From: Desulfurivibrionaceae bacterium
Lineage (GTDB): Bacteria > Desulfobacterota > Desulfobulbia > Desulfobulbales > UBA5123
Reading direction: 5' to 3'
DNA: 40,384 bases
NCBI GenBank assembly: GCA_030145325.1
Contig: JAQYVW010000024.1
Location: 1 to 40,384 of the forward strand
The notes below the pieces were generated by a model. The model saw only the letters and a program-made list of their open reading frames with translations. It was not told the DNA's origin and made no database searches. This document shows, piece by piece, positions 34,191 through 40,384 of this stretch. A program made the position numbers and the translations under genes. Numbering within the stretch: position 1 is the first letter of the stretch; every line of letters starts with the position of its first letter.

Positions 34191-35336
34191 ATGCAGCTAA
34201 TCGTTAACGCCCAACGTCTGGCCGATACCTTTACCACCCTCTGCGAAATCGACAGCCCTTCGCGGCAGGAAGGAGAACTGGCCGCGTACCTCACCACCCT
34301 CTTTCGCGACGAGCTACATCCAGAAACTATTTTCGAGGACGATTCTGCTGCTCGCACCGGCTCTGACTGCGGCAACCTGATCTGCCGCTTTAATGGCGAC
34401 CCGGCACGGCAACCAATCTTCTTTAACTGCCACATGGATACGGTCTCCCCATGCCAAGGGGTGCGGGTACGCTTCGATGGCCTTAGTTTTACCAGTCACG
34501 GCGAAACCATCCTGGGGGCCGACGACAAGGCAGGAATCGCGATGTTGATAGAGATGATCCGGGTTTTAAAAGAAACGAACACTCCCCACGCTCCCCTGGA
34601 ACTGATTTTCACCACCTGCGAGGAGATTGGTCTCCTTGGGGCAAAAAACCTCGACTACAGTAAAATAAAAGCAGAAATGGGCTTAGCCCTTGACAGTGCC
34701 GGAGTAGATGTTGTGGTGGTTGGAGCTCCCGCCGCCAACAGATTTACCGTTAAAATACAAGGGGTTGCCGCCCACGCCGGTCTACATCCCGAACAAGGTG
34801 TAAGTGCCATTAAAATTGCATCTCAAGCCATCTCGGGACTTAAACTAGGCAGATTGGACGCAGAAAGTACCGCTAATATTGGTCTGATCAGCGGCGGCAC
34901 CGCCACTAATATCATTCCAGAACAAACCATTATCCATGGTGAAGTTCGTAGTCATTGCGAAAACAAGTTACAACAATTTACAGACAACATAGAATGGCGC
35001 TTCCGAGAAACAATTGAGTCCTGGCGAGACAACAATCCTGAGGGGCCATTGCTGCCCCCCTTAGAGTGGAAGGTTGCCAAGGAATACCCAGCGGTCAAGC
35101 TAAAAAATGATGACCCCCTGCTCAACCTTTTAAGCAAAGCGGCTTTCAACCTTGAGCGGCCGCTCACCCAACTTGTTTCCGGCGGCGGCAGTGATGCTAA
35201 CATTTTTAACGGGCAAGGGCTCAGAACCGCTATCTTAGGCATCGGTATGACCAAGGTTCACACCACCGATGAATCAATCACCATAAACGACATGATTCGC
35301 ACCACAGAACTAATTATTTCCGTCGCAACTAACTGA
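34191..35336 (+). CDS. M20 family metallopeptidase, peptidase T-like
   Basis: A 381-residue di-zinc peptidase. The metal ligands and catalytic residues are seen in FFNCHMDTVSP (H81, D83), LGADDKAGI (D111), FTTCEEIGLLG (E144, E145), LALDSAG (D168) and a late His in KVHTTDE. These enzymes cut short peptides such as tripeptides from the N-terminus. The start is ATG 34191 with AAGAGG eight bases upstream; codons before it lie within the mobile element. The insertion right before the ribosome site separates the gene from its older upstream region, so its expression may depend on promoter activity in the element. Confidence 0.9.
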   Translation: MQLIVNAQRLADTFTTLCEIDSPSRQEGELAAYLTTLFRDELHPETIFEDDSAARTGSDCGNLICRFNGDPARQPIFFNCHMDTVSPCQGVRVRFDGLSFTSHGETILGADDKAGIAMLIEMIRVLKETNTPHAPLELIFTTCEEIGLLGAKNLDYSKIKAEMGLALDSAGVDVVVVGAPAANRFTVKIQGVAAHAGLHPEQGVSAIKIASQAISGLKLGRLDAESTANIGLISGGTATNIIPEQTIIHGEVRSHCENKLQQFTDNIEWRFRETIESWRDNNPEGPLLPPLEWKVAKEYPAVKLKNDDPLLNLLSKAAFNLERPLTQLVSGGGSDANIFNGQGLRTAILGIGMTKVHTTDESITINDMIRTTELIISVATN

Positions 35337-35357
35337 TTCCACACACCATATACCTAT

Positions 35358-35373
35358 TGTTCCACGTGGAACA
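35358..35373. promoter_or_regulatory. parS centromere site
   Basis: TGTTCCACGTGGAACA is a perfect 16-bp palindrome that differs from the classic TGTTTCACGTGAAACA in two symmetric bases. It lies 195 bases before parA. ParB dimers load here as a CTP clamp and spread to form the segregation complex. The rest of the 35337-35567 gap holds an imperfect GAAAC-ATG-GTTTC dyad and no clear promoter. Confidence 0.92.
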
Positions 35374-35567
35374 GACCTCCCCAACTAACCACCTTTGGAC
35401 TATTTTTTAGTTTGCGTTCCTTGCTGAAACATGGTTTCTTGTGAGCAGAACAAGGGCATAAATACCACCTTGATATCCGTTGGATGTCTACTAAAACGAC
35501 GCAGAAACCGAGCCTGAGAATCCGCAAAAGGCCAAATCAGGCGGCAAAAACCAGGAGTTGAGACAAC

Positions 35568-36371
35568 ATGGCGACACCAGCAGAAAAAAAAGCAAAGGTC
35601 ATCGCCTTGGCCAACCAGAAGGGCGGAGTGGGCAAAACAACCACCGCCATAAACCTTGCCGCGTCAGTAGCATCCCTGGGCAAGAAAGTTTTATTAATAG
35701 ATTCCGACCCGCAAGGAAACGCTTCCAGTGGCCTGGGAGTCGATGTCAAAAAGACCCGCAAACACCTCTACCACTGCCTTCTGGAGGAAGTGCCCACAGA
35801 GGAAGCAATCTGCACCTCTGCCGACATCCAAAAACTAGACATCATCCCAACCTACATCGATCTCATCGGGGTCGAGGTTGAGCTTGTTTCGGCAACTAAG
35901 CGTGAACGTTACATGGAGAAGATGATTAAACCTCTACTTCCCCTCTATGACTTCATCTTCATCGACTGCCCACCATCCCTGGGATTGCTCACCGTCAACG
36001 CCCTCACCGCCGCCGATGGAGTAATAATCCCCATGCAGTGCGAATATTTTGCCTTGGAGGGCTTGAGCCAGCTGGTTCGAACCATTCGCTTGGTTAAAAA
36101 CTCGTACAACCCCAAACTGGCAATCGAAGGCTTACTGCTCACCATGTATGACCGGCGCAACAACCTAACCCATCAGGTTGCCTTGGAGATAAAAAAACAT
36201 TTCCAGAAACAAGTATACAGTACGGTGATCCCGCGCAACGTCCGCCTGAGCGAAAGCCCAAGCCATGGCAAACCCGCCCTAGCCTACGACCGGAAATCAT
36301 CTGGAGCGCAAAGCTACTTGCATTTCGGAAAGGAATTTTTAAAAAAGCAACAGGGTAAGGTGAAAAAATGA
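35568..36371 (+). CDS. parA: chromosome partitioning ATPase ParA (Soj)
   Basis: A 267-residue MinD/ParA-type ATPase has the deviant Walker A NQKGGVGKTTTAINLA and Walker B-like FIFIDCPPSLGLLTVNAL. The N-terminus is short, as in chromosomal Soj proteins rather than plasmid ParA with a long DNA-binding front. AGGAG lies ten bases before ATG 35568. With ParB and parS next door it drives origin segregation. Its stop overlaps the parB start. Confidence 0.96.
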   Translation: MATPAEKKAKVIALANQKGGVGKTTTAINLAASVASLGKKVLLIDSDPQGNASSGLGVDVKKTRKHLYHCLLEEVPTEEAICTSADIQKLDIIPTYIDLIGVEVELVSATKRERYMEKMIKPLLPLYDFIFIDCPPSLGLLTVNALTAADGVIIPMQCEYFALEGLSQLVRTIRLVKNSYNPKLAIEGLLLTMYDRRNNLTHQVALEIKKHFQKQVYSTVIPRNVRLSESPSHGKPALAYDRKSSGAQSYLHFGKEFLKKQQGKVKK

Positions 36372-37243
36372 CCAAACGTGCTTCAGGGCTAGGGAAGGGG
36401 CTTGGCTCCCTTCTCCCAGGAACAGACGAGAATAGCGCCGGCAAATACTTCATTTGCCCCGTTAATGCCATTCGCCCCAACACCTACCAACCTCGCAAAA
36501 AGATGAACAGCGATGCCCTTAATGAACTGTCATCATCCATTGCCGAAAAAGGGATCCTGCAACCCTTGGTGGTCAGCTCACTTAATGATAACGAATATGA
36601 ACTCATTGCAGGCGAAAGGCGCTTACAGGCTGCAAAACTTGCCGGACTAGAAGAGGTTCCGGTTATTTTGCGCGAAGCCGGGGCGCAAGAGCGCCTGGAA
36701 CTGGCCCTAATCGAAAACATCCAACGACAAAACCTCAACCCACTGGAAGAGGCGGAAGCATACCAGCAACTCCTTGACGAGTTCCACCTCACCCAGGAGG
36801 AAGTGGCCAAACAGGTGGGCAAGGAACGCTCCACCGTGGCCAACACCCTCCGCCTCCTTAATCTGCCAGACTATGCCAGAGAGGATCTTGCCAACGGAAT
36901 AATCAGCATGGGGCATGCCCGAGTGCTGCTCAGCGTCACAGACCAAAAAGATTGCAGGGCCCTTCGCGACGAAATCATAAACAAAAAACTTTCGGTACGC
37001 CAAACTGAAGAATGGGCCAAACGACTGAAAGAAAAAGCAAAAAAAGTTGCCTCGCGGCGGAGCACCAAGAAAAAAGGTGATTTACCAGAAGATTACTGCA
37101 AGGCGCTCAACAGTGATTTGGTTCGTTACCTGGGCACCAAGAGCAAGATTATCCAGAGCGGTTCTCGAGGAAAACTTGAAATAGAATACTACTCACCAGA
37201 TGACCTGGAACGGTTACTTGCCCTCATTGTTCGTCAACAATAA
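36368..37243 (+). CDS. parB: chromosome partitioning protein ParB (Spo0J)
   Basis: A 291-residue ParB. The CTP-binding/arginine region is seen in YELIAGERRLQAAKLAGLEEVPVILRE (the GERR motif), followed by LIENIQRQNLNPLEEAEAYQ. The central HTH (LTQEEVAKQVGKERSTVANTLRLLNLP) recognises parS. The C-terminal dimer domain ends at RLLALIVRQQ. It overlaps parA by four bases (ATGA). Confidence 0.97.
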   Translation: MTKRASGLGKGLGSLLPGTDENSAGKYFICPVNAIRPNTYQPRKKMNSDALNELSSSIAEKGILQPLVVSSLNDNEYELIAGERRLQAAKLAGLEEVPVILREAGAQERLELALIENIQRQNLNPLEEAEAYQQLLDEFHLTQEEVAKQVGKERSTVANTLRLLNLPDYAREDLANGIISMGHARVLLSVTDQKDCRALRDEIINKKLSVRQTEEWAKRLKEKAKKVASRRSTKKKGDLPEDYCKALNSDLVRYLGTKSKIIQSGSRGKLEIEYYSPDDLERLLALIVRQQ

Positions 37244-37267
37244 ATCTCCGGACCACGCTAAAATTTT

Positions 37268-38065
37268 ATGGAACATTCACTAACCAGACCCTCAGAAGTC
37301 ATCCGAAGCGAAGCCCTGGGCAGCGATATCTTTCGACTTACGATTATGGCCCCACAAATCGCCGACACCGCACAGCCTGGGCAATTCGTAATGGTGCAAG
37401 CAGCCTCCGGCCAAGACCCTCTGCTACGACGTCCCTTTTCCATTCATCAGGTTTCAGGCAACGGTACCGTCCAGATTCTTTTCAAGGTCGTAGGCCGCGG
37501 CACACGACTATTGGCTGCAACCACGAAGGGAGACTTTTTAAGCGTTTTCGGCCCATTAGGCAAGGGTTTCACCCTAGCCAAGCAGAACAAAAACATCGCC
37601 ATGATCGGCGGCGGGATGGGCATCGCTCCCCTTCTTTTCTTGGGCAAATGGATATTACGCTCGGGTTTCAGCGGCAAGCTAATCGCCTTACTTGGGGCAC
37701 GAAACAGTGCTGAAATCAATTCCCTACAAGAAGACTTTAACCATCTTGGCATTACCACTGCCATCGCCACCGACGACGGTAGTCGCGGCCACCATGGTTT
37801 GGTCACGCAACTCATGTTGCAGCACATGGACCCCGGCGAGGAATGGCAGGTACTCACCTGTGGTCCCTACCCGATGATGCGGGGGGTGGCAGAGATTTGC
37901 CAGGGAATGAACTGGCCCTGCCAAGTCTCCATGGAAACCATGATGGCTTGCGGGATGGGCGCATGCCTCGGCTGCGCCATCTCTAAACCAAATGATCTGC
38001 ACAGCTACCAACACGTCTGCAAAGACGGGCCGGTCTTCGCTATGAGTGAGATAGTATGGAAATAG
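37268..38065 (+). CDS. pyrK: dihydroorotate dehydrogenase electron transfer subunit PyrK
   Basis: A 265-residue flavoprotein that links PyrD to NAD. It has an FAD-binding barrel with the RRPFSIH motif, an NAD-binding Rossmann segment (AMIGGGMGIAPLLFLGKW) and a C-terminal [2Fe-2S] cluster with four Cys in METMMACGMGACLGCAI and HVC. It follows parB by 24 bases and overlaps pyrD by ten, as expected for a class 1B enzyme pair. Confidence 0.95.
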   Translation: MEHSLTRPSEVIRSEALGSDIFRLTIMAPQIADTAQPGQFVMVQAASGQDPLLRRPFSIHQVSGNGTVQILFKVVGRGTRLLAATTKGDFLSVFGPLGKGFTLAKQNKNIAMIGGGMGIAPLLFLGKWILRSGFSGKLIALLGARNSAEINSLQEDFNHLGITTAIATDDGSRGHHGLVTQLMLQHMDPGEEWQVLTCGPYPMMRGVAEICQGMNWPCQVSMETMMACGMGACLGCAISKPNDLHSYQHVCKDGPVFAMSEIVWK

Positions 38066-38979
38066 AAAAACCTAACCTACGGGTCAAGATTGGCAGCCTG
38101 AATCTGCAGAATCCGGTGATGACTGCCTCAGGCACCTTCGGCTATGGAGAAGAGTTTGCTTCCTACGTAAACCTGCATCGACTGGGGGCAGTGGTGGTCA
38201 AAGGGATTTCTATGCAACCCCGACCAGGCAATCCCCCCCCCAGAATTGTGGAAACAGCCTGTGGGATGCTAAACGCCATTGGCCTGGAAAATGTTGGCGC
38301 TGAACGATTCCTCGCCGAGAAGCTTCCCTACCTGATAAAAGCTAACGCCACGGTGATTGTTAATGTCTTAGGTGACAGCATTGATGACTACCAAGCCCTG
38401 GCCGAACGATTACATGGCAACGATGGGATTAGCGCCTTAGAGATCAATATCTCTTGCCCCAACGTCAAGAAAGGTGGGGTTGCCTTTGGCACCAACCCGG
38501 AAATGGCCCAAAAAGTCACCGAGGCGGTACGTAAGGCCACCGACCTGCCGATTATCGTCAAGCTCACCCCCAACGTCACCGACATCACCGCCATCGCCAA
38601 GGCAGTGGAGGCCGGAGGCGCGGACGGGGTCTCTCTGATCAACACCCTGCTGGGGATGGCCATCGACAGCAAAACCCGACGGCCAGTGCTGGCCAACGTC
38701 GTCGGTGGCCTCTCCGGGCCGGCAGTAAAACCAGTTGCCTTGCGGATGGTCTGGCAGGTGGCGCAGGCGGTGGAAATCCCAGTGGTGGGTATCGGCGGCA
38801 TCTGCTCTGCCGAAGATGCCATCGAGTTCCTGATCGCCGGAGCAACAGCAATCGAGGTCGGAACCGCCAACTTCATCAACCCACGCACCACCGAAGATAT
38901 CCTGGTTGGCATTTCTGACTATCTTAAGGAAAACAAGATGGACTCGATTCAAAAGCTCATTGGTAGCCTGCAAACATGA
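38056..38979 (+). CDS. pyrD: dihydroorotate dehydrogenase, class 1B catalytic subunit
   Basis: A 307-residue FMN barrel that oxidises dihydroorotate to orotate in pyrimidine synthesis. Landmarks are NPVMTASGTFGYG, VVVKGISMQPRPGNPPPR, EINISCPNVKKGG with the catalytic Cys region, IIVKLTPNV and IPVVGIGGICSAEDAIEFLIAGA. The Cys (rather than Ser) catalytic base and the adjacent pyrK fit class 1B. Confidence 0.96.
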   Translation: MEIEKPNLRVKIGSLNLQNPVMTASGTFGYGEEFASYVNLHRLGAVVVKGISMQPRPGNPPPRIVETACGMLNAIGLENVGAERFLAEKLPYLIKANATVIVNVLGDSIDDYQALAERLHGNDGISALEINISCPNVKKGGVAFGTNPEMAQKVTEAVRKATDLPIIVKLTPNVTDITAIAKAVEAGGADGVSLINTLLGMAIDSKTRRPVLANVVGGLSGPAVKPVALRMVWQVAQAVEIPVVGIGGICSAEDAIEFLIAGATAIEVGTANFINPRTTEDILVGISDYLKENKMDSIQKLIGSLQT

Positions 38980-39010
38980 GCAAGGCCCACCCGACACACC
39001 AACAATCCTT

Positions 39011-39763
39011 ATGTTATCGGCTACTTACCAAATGAAACAACTCACCCACACCATCAAAAAAGAACTTCTCAAGAGGATCTACCTTCACCATGGAGAGTGG
39101 CTGGCGGACACCCCATTAGCATGCGGCAAAGGCTGCGCCACTTGCTGTACACAGAGTGTCACCATGACCGGCCTGGAAGGCCAACTAATTGCAGAGTATC
39201 TCCAACAACAGGATCGATTGACAGAACTAGACCGCATTCTCGCCCACAGACCACAGACCTCTGGCCCTGCACCTATAACCACTAACGCTTTCGCTGAGTA
39301 CTGCCTGAAGGGCGTTGAACCAGCAGAACCTGTTCACGAGGAATGGGACTTCACCCCCTGCCCTTTTCTACAGGAAAACATCTGCACAATCTATTCGGCC
39401 AGACCATTCAGCTGCCGCGCCTTCGTCTCCACCGTAAACTGCGCTAAAACCGGCAGTGCTGAAATAGCGCCGCTGGTTCTTACCGTCAATACTGTCTACA
39501 CCCAACTCATTGAGGAACTTGCGCAGGGTCAATTATGGGGAAAAATGCTCGACATTCTGGAGTGTTACCAAATAAAGGGCGGGGGGCACAAGAACGGCAC
39601 CACAGGACACCACCTACGGCGCGCAAAACCAATACCTGGCCTGTTGGTATGCGAAGAGGAGCAAAAGCCCGTACAGGCGATCCTGGAGCGTTTAGGGGCT
39701 GAAATGATATCAGGGCAGCCAATCAGGACATTATTAGGGCTTGAGGAAGTACTTTACCAGTGA
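39011..39763 (+). CDS. YkgJ-type cysteine-cluster protein
   Basis: A 250-residue protein of the YkgJ/UPF0153 zinc- or iron-cluster family. ACGKGCATCCTQSV near the N-terminus and CPFLQENICTIYSARPFSCRAF in the middle supply the conserved Cys set. The C-terminal part is less conserved. No ribosome site marks the start; ATG 39032 (MKQLTHTIKK) is an equally possible start. It follows pyrD by 31 bases. The biochemical function of the family is not settled. Confidence 0.82.
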   Translation: MLSATYQMKQLTHTIKKELLKRIYLHHGEWLADTPLACGKGCATCCTQSVTMTGLEGQLIAEYLQQQDRLTELDRILAHRPQTSGPAPITTNAFAEYCLKGVEPAEPVHEEWDFTPCPFLQENICTIYSARPFSCRAFVSTVNCAKTGSAEIAPLVLTVNTVYTQLIEELAQGQLWGKMLDILECYQIKGGGHKNGTTGHHLRRAKPIPGLLVCEEEQKPVQAILERLGAEMISGQPIRTLLGLEEVLYQ

Positions 39764-40384
39764 CCACAACCCCGAACAAAAAGATTGCCCCGAAAATTGA
39801 CTGGTCAAAAATCGACACCGTGCTGTTAGACATGGATGGCACCTTACTGGATCGAAATTTTGACGATTATTTCTGGCGGCAATATATTCCAGAGGTTTAC
39901 GGCCTCAAACACCATATCCCCACCGCAGAAGCACAGAAAAAACTGTTGACCCGCTTCCAACGAGAAGAGGGCACCCTCTCCTGGACCAACCTGGATTTCT
40001 GGTCCGAAGAACTAGACCTGGACATCCCAGCCCTCAAGATCCGGGTGGATAGCTTGATCAAGATTCATCCCTACGTGGTAGATTTTCTAAAATTCTGTCG
40101 CACAACCGGCAAACAGCTCCACCTCGTCACCAACGCTCACTCAAAAACTCTGAACATCAAGATGCGCAAAACAGCCTTGGGGGACCACTTTCACCGCATT
40201 ATCTGCGCTGAGGAGGTAGGACTGGCCAAGGAAGATCCTCGCTTCTGGAAAAAACTCAAAGCAATCATCCCCTACGACGATGAAAAAACCCTCCTCGCCG
40301 ACGACAACGAAACCGTCCTCGCCTCCGCACAAATCCATGGAATCAAAAACCTCATCTACATCGCCCGCCCCAGTAGCACATTAC
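39760..40384 (+). CDS. HAD phosphatase, YrfG-like, 3' end missing
   Basis: A GTG at 39760 overlaps the previous stop (GTGA), and the frame is open to the window end (208 codons). HAD motifs are seen in order: I, TVLLDMDGTLLD (D24, D26); II, LHLVTNAHSKT; III, GLAKEDPRFW (Lys); IV, LLADDNETV. The sequence between I and II (FDDYFWRQYIPEVYG, LDFWSEELDLDI) resembles E. coli YrfG, a GMP/IMP nucleotidase. That makes a nucleotide substrate likely. Only the last few residues seem to be missing, judging by YrfG length. Confidence 0.85.
   Translation, partial: MTTTPNKKIAPKIDWSKIDTVLLDMDGTLLDRNFDDYFWRQYIPEVYGLKHHIPTAEAQKKLLTRFQREEGTLSWTNLDFWSEELDLDIPALKIRVDSLIKIHPYVVDFLKFCRTTGKQLHLVTNAHSKTLNIKMRKTALGDHFHRIICAEEVGLAKEDPRFWKKLKAIIPYDDEKTLLADDNETVLASAQIHGIKNLIYIARPSSTL

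Noticed and set aside
35420-35450. Second parS site at the GAAAC-ATG-GTTTC dyad before parA
   Set aside because: It lacks the central CACGTG and has an odd-length centre; it does not fit the 16-bp parS palindrome.
38388-38997. Long minus-strand frames of 174 and 186 codons opposite pyrD
   Set aside because: Shadows of a GC-rich, well-conserved gene; pyrD motifs are intact on the plus strand.

Overview
The window looks like an accessory-to-core junction of a strictly anaerobic, Gram-negative, respiratory bacterium of the Desulfobacterota, most likely Desulfobulbales-like (inference). The grounds are very haem-rich extracellular-type cytochromes, an Fo-only ATP synthase operon, the glutamate-based haem route (hemL), a UbiD-type decarboxylase, and a corrinoid-protein reductive activator of the kind used in the Wood-Ljungdahl pathway. 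Base composition is near 50 % GC and coding density is high. No tRNA, rRNA or CRISPR array was seen.

Region 1 (1-7313) is a tightly coupled plus-strand cytochrome cluster. It runs: 3' end of a PpiC-type prolyl isomerase, a 26-haem cytochrome, a 16-haem cytochrome, an NHL beta-propeller, an OmcS/OmcE-like cytochrome, and a beta-propeller lipoprotein. Three junctions overlap (stop and start share bases). It reads as one system for moving electrons out of the cell, possibly with a polymerising cytochrome filament. The filament-type candidate has a non-standard CX5CH in place of its third haem site.

Region 2 (7414-13435, plus) holds small housekeeping genes: a 4-oxalocrotonate tautomerase-like protein, ligA, acylphosphatase, RNase HI with a viroplasmin domain, YceH, rlmN, and a kinase-less PAS protein. 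Region 3 (13443-15720, minus) is trxA-trxB-bamD with its own terminator. Region 4 (15966-21322, plus) has hemL behind a near-consensus promoter, the Fo genes atpZ-atpI-atpB-atpE ending in a strong terminator, a nucleoside phosphorylase-like gene, and rimO. Region 5 (21356-25216, minus) has HU, rluB, two unknown genes and a UbiD-family decarboxylase.

Region 6 (25251-33481) is mixed: a PilZ protein, YjbQ, a split APH-like/P-loop kinase pair, an NIL-ferredoxin, a TMTC-like membrane TPR protein, and, on the minus strand, the corrinoid activator coupled to an HD-domain protein.

Region 7 (33654-34174) is a nested pair of non-autonomous mobile elements. A 335-bp element with 25-bp inverted ends and a 10-bp target duplication sits inside an outer element with 17-bp perfect ends and a 6-bp duplication. 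The outer element carries a perfect FNR-type palindrome and landed just upstream of an M20 peptidase gene.

Region 8 (34191-40384, plus) has the M20 peptidase, a perfect 16-bp parS site followed by parA-parB, pyrK-pyrD, a YkgJ-type cysteine-cluster protein, and a YrfG-like HAD phosphatase cut by the window end. The parS site suggests the origin side of the chromosome (inference).
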